A DNA stretch of 64,000 nt. Source: Laetiporus sulphureus 93-53 (Eukaryota > Basidiomycota > Agaricomycetes > Polyporales > Laetiporaceae). The notes beneath the pieces are model-generated. The model saw only the letters and a list, made by a program, of their open reading frames with translations. It was not told the DNA's origin and made no database searches. The translations under genes and the position numbers were made by a program. Within the stretch, counting starts at the first letter, position 1. Every line of letters starts with the position of its first letter. Location of the stretch: NCBI RefSeq assembly GCF_001632365.1, contig NW_024468515.1:832983-896982 (forward strand). The letters are read 5' to 3'. Below, piece by piece: positions 11,413 through 21,900 of this stretch.

Positions 11413-13202
11413 TCAATGAAACCATCCGTGATCCTCGTCCTCCTCATCCTCTTCAGAGTCCGTGAAGTCCGCCAACTCGAGATCATCAGGATTGCCTTCA
11501 GGTGCAGAACTGCCGCGCTTGCCAATAAGCACATCTCCATTGCGCAAATCACGAAGACCGGGTAATACTTCGATCTTCTCGTTCATGAGCCTGTCGAACG
11601 TTGCTGCATGCTCCGCGATTGCAGCGGAAAGTTCAGCATTTCCTTGAAGACGATTAAAGTGGTCGAGCATCTGAAGGTACACATCCCAAAATGATTCACC
11701 ATGAACCCCTGGCCTTCCGATCTCATTGTAGATCGTCTGCGCATGCTCCTCGAATGCTGAAGGAACCAGTTCAAAGATAGGGTGGGTCGGAGGTGCCCAC
11801 TGTCGCTCCACTTCGTCAATGAGATCAGCCGGTGCATTCACCTTCGACACGCAGCTATCAGTGGCCTTTCTAGATGTAATAGCACGATGGTATGATCACG
11901 GACCTTGAAATCCACGGCATTGAAATCTTGAGGCTGGTTCACAATGAGGATTGGAATGCCATGCGGGAGAGACTTGTGCTTATTTGCGCGCCGTGGAGTC
12001 AAGTTGAATTGCTTTGTCCAGTCGTCAAGCTCAGCTTGTAGCCATGGTATGGCTAGCCAGCGGAAGATGAGCCTATTGGGCTGTCAAGACGACTGAAATT
12101 TGTCGGTACTGCAAGGCACTCACACTTCTAGAGTGCTATTTACATCATACCATCCTTGGTCAACGCCGTACTGAAGTATCTCCTCGAATCCTGGCTTGAA
12201 GTCACTGTTCAATACCGACCACATGATTTCTGGTTTGATATTCATGTGCGCCCTCATCCAGCGGTGCTGAAGCGTGTCTGCAAGTGAAGGATCAAGACGG
12301 TGCCGAATAGTGGTGTGCGCATTTGCGACACCAAAGTTCTCTGACCCTGGATCGCTCTGCGTTACTAGAGGGACGGCTGCATCATATATGATGAGCTGCA
12401 GACTGTGCAATGCATGGATCACAATAAAAATGCTCACCTTTGAGCTTACGGATCGCCTCGATGTAATAGCCAGTGATGAGCCGAGGATTTGAGTTGTTCC
12501 ACCAAATCTTCATCCAATTGATGTAACCAGAGAAGGTGTCAACGGAGACGTGAAGATACAAGCCAAAGCGACCCCATTTGTCGTGCTGATCTTGCGCCCA
12601 TATGTCATGCACACCAGTTGCCCAGAAGCGTCGTCTCTTAAAACGTCGGTGGCGACGTGCCTGGACAGCTTCAGGCTCGATCTGGCGTAGATATTGAGCA
12701 ACCAGTGCTCTGAATGCCACGAATGAGCAGTGATGATTTTGAGAAGCAAACGGTATGCAGACCTTGGTGCATGGACTTTGAACGTCAAAATTAGCGACTT
12801 GCGTATGGAGTCTGCACCGCGATGTGGAAATTTTGCCTTGATTGCATCGACATACTGTGCTATGCTCTCCATAGTATGGCCTTGCTGGCGTGTGCTAAGA
12901 AGCCCCCACTGTTTCCTGAATCGTTTGACGGAAGAGATACTGAGGAAACATTTCAGTAGATTGCACTTTCTTGCTTGAGTAGTGGTACATACCTCAGACC
13001 ATAGAGCTCCACGTCAAAATGCTTGATACAACAGTGTGCTATCTGGCCATCGTTGAGCCCAAGATTGTAGAAGAACGTCAGGACAGGTTTTAGCTCATCG
13101 GCTGGGGCTGTCAGACGTCGATTGTGCCTTCAATGGCTATAACGAGCAGAGAATGTAATACGTACGACAAGGCTTATGCTGATTTCGCTGTCGTTGTTGC
13201 AT
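11413..13202 (-). CDS. Integrase-type (DDE) transposase of the 8.4-kb element
   Basis: Seven exons give about 485 residues. The N-terminal region (about 1-110) has a helical DNA-binding appearance and family motifs such as ELYGLSISSVKRFRKQWGL and STRQQGHT. The RNase H-like integrase core follows. The first acidic residue is in AQDQHDKW (about residue 150), the second in QSDPGSEN (about 208), and the Glu in NIKPEIMW (about 249), so all three catalytic residues are present. After it come the conserved FRWLAIPWLQAELDDW and RRANKHKSLPHGIP blocks and an acidic tail ending DHGWFH. This matches the integrase core family common in Agaricomycetes. No stop or frameshift is needed to read it. Start at 13202 chosen because it is the first ATG in phase with the second exon. 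It lies tail-to-head behind the kinase gene, with 200 bases between them. Confidence 0.85.
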
Positions 13203-13402
13203 CTTCGAGCTGCAGTGACATTCCACAAAAGCAATGAGCGCAGTGGCTAGGTGGCACGTGAAAAGTGAAGTGGCCAATACTGGCCGCAATTTGAAGCCAC
13301 CTCGCGTCTCAACACCATTTTTGATGTGAACAATGCAAATCGTTGGGTTTGGAAAGCATGCAATTAATTGTCAGATAAAGATTGAAAGCTGTTTAGATTT
13401 TA

Positions 13403-16400
13403 CTACTGCATGCGACTGTCTTTTTCAGCTCCTACTGCTGCCGCCATTGCATCTCTGATCTTCAACTCGACAACCTCCCCCTCTTCCATTTCATCATGAC
13501 CGTGGACACGTGCAGACTTAGTAGAAACCTCTCCTGTTGCCTGGACACTTTGCTTGGACAGTGCAGCCAAAGAAGCGGAAAATATCTCCTTCTCCATAGT
13601 ACTGGTTCGGAGACGAGGATCGTTCACGGATGGCACAAACAGCGGGCGAGCAGATTTGAAACTGGCCTTCATATCGTTTTTGCCGAAGTCCTCAAAGATG
13701 CCATAGTGCTTACAGAAATTGTTGCACTCGTGAGCCATGTCGAACTCGTCCAATGCTGCGGACACATTGCCATCACTGAAGATTGTGCCGAGAGATCTGT
13801 ATCAACATGCCACCGCACTATATCAAATACTGCTATTGTGTAAAAGAAGGTGATGGAGGCGTACGCATCTGAAATAATTTGTGGATCAGACAAAAGAGTG
13901 CTGCCGCCTGGTACGACATCGAAATAGAAATGAGTAGAGTATTAATTGAGCTATAGGATGTAGTACTTGCCTTGAAAGTCAGAGACGAAGAGCAGGCGCT
14001 TCGTCTTCAAAAACTGTATATGCTGACAAAAGGCCAGGAAGTCAGCGCGGTGTTGATCATCTTCATCAATCATTGCGAGTGGAGTAGGCGTGTCATTGTT
14101 AATATATTTGCGCCAGCGTCCCTCGGCTGTTGAATCGATGTACTGTTCAAGCAAAAAAACCTGGCGGCGGCGAGATGGGTTCTGATCGTTTATGTCGCTT
14201 GCATCCTCCACTGCCAAGCCGACACAAACAAATTGCAGCTGAGGAATGGTGAATGGAGGTGGTCCACGTATGACATCTTCCCTTTGTATAAAAGCGTAGC
14301 AAAGCTGCATAAGACCGGCAGCCCACTGCGCACAGTTGACCTCCACCGACAGCAACTCTGCCTGCTTTGCAGCATCATAGAACATAGGATGCGGGGATGC
14401 CATGGCCCTATCACGCACAAATGCACGTTTAATGGCCACATAACCAGTACTACCGAATGCAGGCAGTGGAGGACTGATTGTGCCGAAGTGCGTGACCTTG
14501 AATGTGCCTTGTTGGAACTTTGATTGCGGATCATAGAGTAGATTGGTCTTGACAGGACTGACATTCGCACGCCATGTGCCCTTCCTGGTTGCGAGCTCGG
14601 TATATGTTTGAAAGGGACAGACAAACACCAACACCGGAATACTGGCAATGTTCACTGCGAACACGGAATCATGAGTGGCATGCTCCTCAGCGCAGAGAAT
14701 GACGTACGAAGGGACCGGATTGCATTGCGGCTAGGAGCTTTCTGCAACGCAAGTGCAGATCGAAGCTGTTCATCGTCTGGTAGCTCAAGTGCCGTCACAT
14801 GTTCCTGTTGAGTTTCTGTGTCTCTGCAACTAGCGCTAGTATCCAGTGCCTTACTTGCATCAGCGGCAGGAATCTCTGCATCTTCAGCTTCAGCATGAGC
14901 AGACGTCTTTGCAGCTGGTACTTGACATTTCCGGTCCTTCTTCGGGGACGCATTTGCATTGTCACTCTAGATTTGATGAAACACACGTTCAGTTACATTG
15001 ATGTATTGAGAGGTCACACGCTTGGTTGAACTTACTTCATGGCTAGCATGCTTCCTTTTGTGTAATTTCTCGCTATTGCTTTTGTGGTGACGGTCAAAGA
15101 AGTTGAAATTTTCCATAGCACGTGTTTCGTGTTGAGTTTCCACATTGTCTTGTGCAAGCTTCGAGTTCTGTATCTCTCATATAGGTAAAACTGTTCAACT
15201 TTATCTTCAAAGTATGTGAACACGCACCGACGCAGTCTTATAGTTCCCATATTCCTTTCCTGCCATACATTCTTCCTCACCTTCACTGATCCTCTCGCCA
15301 GTTTCTCTTGCTTCTTCTTCCATCAAGCGTTGATGCAATGCTGCCTTGTACAATTCAATCGGAAGTTCAAGATATATGTCGATAGCGCCTGCTTTGAACT
15401 TTGATTGATTGCCCAACTTTCCTCGCCCGGCAGTGAAGAAGGTAGCGGATACAGCGTCCATATCACTCATCAAATCTGGAGGTGGTACTAGCTCAACCCA
15501 ATCTTTTGTACGCAGGCGAAAATCGTTGATTGAGACCGCCTCGCATTTTGACCAGTCGATGTATTGTGAGACGAGCGCTGAGTAAACTATCGTCTTGAGG
15601 TTGCGTGCACCGATTCTAACTGGGACAAATGCAATAGAGTCGACAATGTTCTGATAAGGAATTTAGAATGCGGCAGCTCATTTTGATGTACAGAAAAGCT
15701 TACTGAGACGACTTTTGGAGCCTTTTTGCCTTCCTCCCATGTCATCATCTTCGCCTTCACAACAATAACCTCACCATTTGCACCAGCATATGCAAAGCTT
15801 TGCAGGCGAGCACGAAGATCATTGTATGTGTCATGGGCGGCAGTATATCCAGGACGCTCATTGATAAAGGTGGATGCGTAAGGAGTGGGATAGATGAGAT
15901 GATTTGCCGACTGACTGCTGGCCCCAGGCAGGAAGACGACTGGACCTGTACGCAGTGGACCAGATCGTGGTGGTGGCATCCGGTGTTCAACGATTGGTGG
16001 ATAGTTACGTGACGGTCTGTTGCTGCCTCTGACAGCACCAATGGGGCGAACGGGATCAGCAGTTTCTAACCAAAGCTCATGTGAGCCATGCTTCGCCCAT
16101 GTCATCTACAAGAAATGCACATACCTCCACGCTGTGCGGCAGCAACCTGTCTATGAATATGCACTCTCTCGTCATTATATGAATGCCCCACATGCCTCGT
16201 CGGGAGGTCATTCATGCTTCTATATAAGTTGGAAGCTGCGAAGCCAATCATTAGTACACTAGTTCATTTGATAGACGACAGGGGTAGAATTTGATTACGC
16301 ACCAGAAGACAGAGCACGAATTGTGGTAGGTTTACTCTGATAGCGTTGAAAGCAGTCGATGCAGAGGTGCTTGCCAGGCTTTGTAGGGTCCTTGTTGCCC

Positions 16401-16534
16401 ATGTATTTGGTAGGTACTGGCACATCGGACACTTCGTTCGGGCAGTTGTGTGCCTCACACCGCTGGTTTGGGTTCTCGGTCGTAAATGTCGCAAGAAAAT
16501 CAGCTGAGACAGTGTGTTGAGGCATCTTTAGCAA
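13403..16534 (-). CDS. Alpha-type (atypical) protein kinase, element cargo
   Basis: A multi-exon gene. The first exon encodes a cysteine cluster, CEAHNC with LCIDC about 35 residues later, perhaps a zinc-binding head. The middle (15.9-14.7 kb) is variable. The C-terminal catalytic domain is an alpha-kinase: a lysine in YVAIKRAF, FTIPQLQFV, GRWRKYINN, then VSDFQGG, LLSDPQI and IFSDGN, and finally HECNNFC, which matches the zinc-binding HxCN...C of eEF2K and TRPM7. The order and spacing follow eEF2K (DIQG, DPQIH, FGDGN, HACN..C). Key residues are present, so it is probably active; the substrate is unknown. The intron at 13908-13970 is a GC-AG intron. The gene ends in an acidic then basic tail. 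Start may be 16534 or the ATG three codons later. Its position between perfect inverted repeats suggests it travels with the transposase. Confidence 0.85.
13908..13970 (-). other. GC-AG intron in the alpha-kinase gene
   Basis: The donor reads CAAG|GCAAGT and the acceptor ACCAG. Removal joins VSDFQ to GGSTLLSDPQI, exactly the conserved catalytic block. Using the only nearby GT would break the frame and the motif. GC-AG introns are a known minority class in fungi. Confidence 0.75.
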
Positions 16535-17175
16535 GAATCAATGGCTTTGAAGCAAAAGAAAGACTGTATAAATGAGTGTGGGCAAAAATGACCGTGTCGA
16601 TGTAAAGATGCAGGTCAAACTCTGACGGGCGCCAGAGTCTCTAGCTGACGCGCAGTGCAAGTTGAGCTGCCGGTGGCCACATACTTGCTCTTTCATGATG
16701 CATCCGAGTAGATTTTTATATCAGAACATCACTACCCTTCGACCCGTTGTGCCTTTATGTGACTCAGAGTACTGTCATGTTCAAAAGACATTGTACGCAT
16801 AAAGGTAGCGGTAACAGTATCACTGGGCCACAGCACACTTGATATAGCTCTGTGAAACCATGTAAACTGTAGACAGTGCATACGTCATCCATGCTCTTAC
16901 CCAATAACCACCTGTGTACGCTGCACTGAACTTCAAGCTTCAGCGTGCTACAGCATGCACCACACAAGGACTGCACGGTGGGGGTTGGAGCGTATCGTCG
17001 GCATTGACGGTGAGGCTGAGTGCTTGTAAACTGGTATGTATGATCGCATTGACAAGCCCACGACAAGTTAGCAGCAGTGAGGCGAAGCCAAATCTATTAC
17101 AGGTAGACAATCAGGCTTCCATAGGCATGTTCCATGGATAAATTGGGACTGCCTAACAGGGGAAGCGCCCGTCAA
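16535..17175. other. Kinase 5' region inside the element
   Basis: No gene. This should contain the promoter of the kinase and possibly the subterminal binding sites of the transposase. Its inner edge is the right inverted repeat. Confidence 0.4.
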
Positions 17176-17459
17176 CGCAGAGAGTTAGAATTGTAGGGCG
17201 ATATACGGCCATCCGTTTCACCGAAAATCACGATGAGCTTCTTCTCAGCATGTCTCCTAACCTGAAGAAATCTATCTTTTCCTCACAAAGCCTATATATG
17301 ACCTCAAACCAGTTACACAGGTTCGACGCTTACATAATCCGAAGCACGCTTTTCCGCTTTTAATGGACAGTGACAGAGGTCCTACCGCAAAGCCGGGTGG
17401 CGCGAGGTTCGGCATATACCATATACGGACGTGTTTGTAGCTGGTCAGTCACGGTTGCC
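17176..17459 (-). repeat. Right terminal inverted repeat, 284 bp
   Basis: It begins CGCAGAG and ends CGGTTGCC, the exact reverse complement of 9043-9326. Outside it the sequence is GTATGAAGG, giving the GTAT duplication (17460-17463) shared with the left flank. Confidence 0.95.
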
Positions 17460-17463
17460 GTAT
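17460..17463. repeat. Target-site duplication GTAT, right
   Basis: Partner of GTAT at 9039-9042. It directly abuts the end of the right inverted repeat. Confidence 0.75.
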
Positions 17464-17958
17464 GAAGGCAGCCGCGGAGCAGGATTTGTGTCAATGAAGT
17501 ATTCGTCAATGAGTTAAGCCAGGTACATAATCTCCTGGGAACATTGAACGGATGAGAGACAACAGCCGGATTGTCACAAGGCATGAACTTGGTCTTCAAT
17601 CGCCAGCATATGGTCGCATAATCCTAAGACTCGCTGCTGCTAATCGCAGCGAGTGGCGAGGGAACCTTGGCCTGAATATCGGCCCTGGGTCTCCCCTGGT
17701 CTCCCATGCATGCCGTGCACGCGACAGCCAAGAATAGTGGGGTACATCGCCGCCGAGCAGCGAATTTGTAGTGCGCAAAGAACACAAAGACGGCGAGCAG
17801 GACGTGGGACGCGACCAAGACACGGTCGCCGCCGACTCACGGGACCCTTCGGAGCCGACGTCGGGCCGGAAAACCGACCGATCTGATCATATACACGAGC
17901 GCTGAATGCGGTCATAGCGGCGGCTACGCTCTTTCTCGCTGTGCTGCTCGTCGTCCAA
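17464..17958. other. DUF1275-A upstream region
   Basis: Promoter and 5' UTR of the gene starting at 17959. It is GC-rich, especially after 17,600. No separate gene is visible. Confidence 0.45.
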
Positions 17959-18909
17959 ATGCGCGTCCTCGCCGTTTGGCCCAGCGCAGGCCGCTGTTTA
18001 TACCACCGCGGGACGCGCCCCGTCGCCTCCCTCGCGTTCCTCCAGCGTCCACGCACTCATTATGCGTGCACGCGACCTCTCTCGACCACGCCTCCCCCAC
18101 GCGCGCCAGCATCCGAGCCGCTCTCCAACTCCACGCCAGCTGGCACGTCGCCAATCCCACCCCCGCAATCTCCCCTAACAAAACCGACACCGAACAACAA
18201 CGCCCTCCTTCTCTTCTGTCTGTCCACCGGCCTCGTCGACAGCCTGACTTTCGCCGTCTCGGGCGTGTGGTGTGCCTTTGTCACGGGCACCACCGTGCAA
18301 CTCGGAATGGACCTCCCCGCTCTGCTCGCTGACCTCTGTGCCAACGCGCCCGATCTCACTTCTGCGTTCACGATATTCGCTGCAACGCCCACCTCTGAGC
18401 GCCTCGCGGCTCTCTCGGGTTTCCTCTTCGGCGGCTTCACCGGCTCGCGCCTTCCCCATTTCATTACGCCCGCTATCTCCACTGCGGTCCAATCAGCCCT
18501 GCTCGCAGCCGCAGGTGCGGTGATCCTGTCGCATCCTGGGGTGGCGCACTTGCCTGACCCACACATCACCCTGAGTCTGATCTCGACGAGCATGTCGCTG
18601 CAGGCGGCTTTGGTGCAGCGGTTGAAGACGCCGTACGCTACTAGCGTTGCGTGGACGAGCGTGTGGCTGAGCGCTGTCGCGCCGGGACCGACGACCTCGC
18701 ATTGGAAGCGCTTTGCGGGTCTTGCGGCGTTGATGGCCGGTGGCACCTTCGGGGCGGCTATTTTGAGGCTCTGGAAGGAGGACGGGGAGGAAGGTGAAAA
18801 GGAGGTCTTGCACCGTATGGGATGGGGATTGGTCGCGGCGGGAGCGGTCAAGGGATTCATCTCACTGATGTTGCGGAGAAGAGGGAAGAAGGGACTTGTC
18901 CAGTTGTGA
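17959..18909 (+). CDS. DUF1275 (YoaK-like) membrane protein A, likely mitochondrial
   Basis: Intronless, 316 residues from the ATG at 17959; the frame is open further upstream but has no earlier ATG. The first 50 residues are rich in Arg, Ser, Pro and Ala and contain no acidic residue until about 48, which suggests a mitochondrial presequence. The DUF1275 core starts around residue 70 with LLLFCLSTGLVDSLTF, VWCAFVTGTTVQLGM and later SMSLQAALVQRLKTPYATSVAWTS. There are about six hydrophobic segments, the last ending in a basic tail, RRRGKKG. DUF1275 proteins are predicted membrane proteins without an established function. A paralogue (DUF1275-B, 39661) lacks the presequence. Confidence 0.9.
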   Translation: MRVLAVWPSAGRCLYHRGTRPVASLAFLQRPRTHYACTRPLSTTPPPRAPASEPLSNSTPAGTSPIPPPQSPLTKPTPNNNALLLFCLSTGLVDSLTFAVSGVWCAFVTGTTVQLGMDLPALLADLCANAPDLTSAFTIFAATPTSERLAALSGFLFGGFTGSRLPHFITPAISTAVQSALLAAAGAVILSHPGVAHLPDPHITLSLISTSMSLQAALVQRLKTPYATSVAWTSVWLSAVAPGPTTSHWKRFAGLAALMAGGTFGAAILRLWKEDGEEGEKEVLHRMGWGLVAAGAVKGFISLMLRRRGKKGLVQL

Positions 18910-21900
18910 GGACTTATGGGCTGCAGACCGTCCTTTGGGCGCGTCGGAAGGACCCGTTGTCCAACTAGACGAGGTAAAGGCTCAAATAGAGCCACCCATT
19001 TTTTTATTATTATTGCGAAGGTACACATCTAGAGCGTAGATGTTATCTTAGATATCTCGTTTAGATAGATTAATAGGGTACATTAATAAGACTTACTGGT
19101 GACGTTTGTTGGAGGCTATCTCACGCGGGCCATACAACGGGTTGCTTCACTTGAAATCTCGAGCAACAGGTCATACAGCGATCGCTCCTCTCATGACCGG
19201 TAGGCAGACCTGAGCAGAGGACATTAAAATTGTACGAGAAGGCGGGAATGAATTGATCGAGCACTGCGAACTTCGCGGGAGTACTCTTACCTTCCACGAA
19301 CGGATCACATAAAACGTTGCTCCATGCTTCGCCCCCGCGTGCTGCCAAAAAAGATTTCCGGGGTATAAACCGTGGTCACCTGTGGAGTAGCACGGCTGCA
19401 ACGTTTCGCCGTCAGGCCCCACCGTGCCCACACGACTAATGACCTCGGCACAACTCCGGATTCGTACCAGAAGGTGACCTGCCTGCGTGTCGTAAGGCAA
19501 TACGAGGGCCTGACTTGAGTGCGCTCGGACACGGCCAAGCAAGAGATGGTCTGCTGCTGTGTTTGCCCGTGTGAGCGAGATGCGGAGAATTTGGGAGTAC
19601 ACCTGACATACAGTCCAGACGCTTCCATGTGCCTTCGCGTTTTCGTAGGACTCTCTACGACAGGAGTAGTTGCCTCTATATTAGTGAAAGGCTTGGCAGT
19701 TGCACACGCATTTTCAAGACAAATCATCGAAACCCACACATACCGTGAATTACGCCATTCATCACGAAGGAGAAAATCAAGGGGAAAGACTCAGCCAAAG
19801 CCTTCCTTCGTATAACACTGTTCCTGACCCGATCATAAACATACTTTATATGCGATGTATAGAGGCAAAGAAGGAACTTACTTAGATGATCGCACCTCCC
19901 GCGTTGAAATTTTGCGGAGGTACATGGACACATTGCCTCCATTTGCGGCATAGAATATACTCGATGGAGCGCAGCACCTTTGTTGTTAAGGTGTGGGTGA
20001 CCCCAAGATACGGGCAACCGCTGATACAACTGGAGTCAATTTGGCAGTGATGATCCTTCGTTTGTGGTCGAAACGACACGTATTTGACTTCCCGCGGCGC
20101 TTTCATCCCCTGAGTAGTATGGCAACCTAGTTCATTCATCAATAACGTTTACGACGGGCACGACGGCGTCACTACAACTGCTCCCGATGCACGGGAGCGA
20201 ACCCCACCGCAAATCGTGATAGTCTAGCTTAATCTAGGCGCATATATGCGCATTAGCTTGACACGGGATGCCATATAGAGACCACGATGTGCCACGCTGT
20301 TGAAGGTATGCAAACGTCTGCACCTAGAACGGTGACTGTCAGATGGCGTGCGCATATACTCTCCTGGGGAGGGAATCCTTTGTCATCCAGAAGAACCAAC
20401 CTGGGGCGATCACGTAAAGTAAAGCTTCTGGTTAGTAGCGGGCGCACCAACGGCCTTGGCAGTGAGTGGTTCTAGATCTGCAGAAGACTCCCTGCAGCTG
20501 GTGCTGAACTGCCATCTGACCGCACCTCCGAACGTAGTGTTTGAAGCTTCACTGCCACCCCGTTGCGAACATCACGAATGTCATTAATCCGCATTGGTCA
20601 GAGGAACACACCTTCACGAACGTTGCATCTATCATGTTATGCATATAGCCATTTCCCGACCGGAGCGCCTGCGAGCCTTTCGCTCCAAGGAAGGAGTATG
20701 ACCGCCGCTGGATTCGACAAAGGCTACATTGATGCTCTTTCCGGAGATTAACCGTTAGCTCGTCATCATCTCAGCGCCACATTGCGTACCGATATGGCTG
20801 AATAGCCTGATACGTGGATCGGGGTACTGCCACGACATTGGCGGTACGCGACGCGAACTTCCTGGAACTGCGCGGGTACAGACTCGGGTGCAATTGATGT
20901 GCACATTCTCCACTCGATATAGCGTCCGGCACGAACGCAGCCACAATTGTACATCATATCGCCCGTATTAGCCTTTCGAATGTGGTCCGAACTGGTTCTT
21001 TCCGCTCCAACGTGCGGAGGACACAATAGTAAGCAGTAATCGGTGGAATCAGGTGGGACCTCCCTCATCTGAGACGCCTTTGGATAAGCATGACCTGCTG
21101 CGCGCTCCTCGAGGCGGAGGAGCTCGTCATCACCCCCGACCCGCAGCCAGCCCGATCCAGACATCTTCTCTTGTGCCTCGCGACCAGCGTCCGCGAGCGA
21201 CAGCGCATGCATCGCTGCTAAATTATCATCCCCGAAGGCAAAGCGTCGAGACGTAGACGCGGACATGTGGAGGCTTCCCAAGGCCTGTCTTGTTTGACAG
21301 CTTCTCCCGACGGTTCGGAGGATGTGCACGGGGAGTTGGCTCGCTTCATACTCGGTCGCGGACGGCAGGCGGGGATCGCAGATTCCGTGCAGCTGCGTGG
21401 GCGTATGGACCTGGGTCCGAAGCAACAGCCATCGCTGACTGACTTCACAGTACGCGGCGTCGCGCACAGTCAGGCGCTCCGAGAAAATTGGCAACTCATG
21501 CCGCAGAGTAATGCATATGACAATGCGGCAATGACCGAGTCGAAAGTCAGGACGGCAGTCAGGCATCTGTACGTAGAGTGCGCCGCCGCCACTCAGCGGT
21601 GAATATTTGAACACGGCTAGGCTGCGAACACAAGCCAAGCAAGATCGCCCAAAGAACACTCGTCAATCGCTCTCCATCTCGAAGCCCCCGATTTCCTTCT
21701 CGCGTTGAAATTCACATTTGGACAAGCGAACAGCAAGCGAGCGAACGTCGATACTCCGTGCCGCGGGCAGGCGGCGGAGAATTGCACAGTGGAGTCGGGA
21801 AAGCACAGATATGGTGCACGGCACGATCGATCACGCTCACACCAGATCCCCCACCCGGGCAATGCCGTATAAGGCTAGGCGCCTGCTTAAACACCGTGCA

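Larger units (their letters stand above)
9043..17459. mobile_element. 8.4-kb TIR DNA element carrying transposase and alpha-kinase
   Basis: An 8,417-bp element bounded by 284-bp inverted repeats (9043-9326 and 17176-17459). They match at every base when compared by eye and are flanked by GTAT on both sides. Inside, on the minus strand, lie an apparently intact integrase-type transposase gene (11413-13202) and an alpha-type protein kinase gene (13403-16534). About 2.1 kb between the left repeat and the transposase end is pyrimidine-rich and holds at most a short hypothetical gene. A DDE integrase with a 4-bp duplication resembles Ginger-like elements, while long terminal repeats recall larger integrase-carrying elements. 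I cannot assign a superfamily. Repeat identity implies recent insertion or ongoing homogenisation. Confidence 0.85.

Noticed and set aside
9043..17459. Reading the outer repeats as LTRs of a retrotransposon
   Set aside because: They are inverted, not direct, and do not start TG or end CA. There is no reverse transcriptase inside.
18060..19028. 322-codon minus frame over DUF1275-A
   Set aside because: Antisense to an intact, recognised gene; composition (Arg/Ala/Pro) is that of a shadow frame. The same holds for the minus frame at 39633-40541 over DUF1275-B.
20766..21659. 297-codon minus frame
   Set aside because: Starts at GTG, shows no domain or codon pattern, and is overlapped by other open frames of equal quality.
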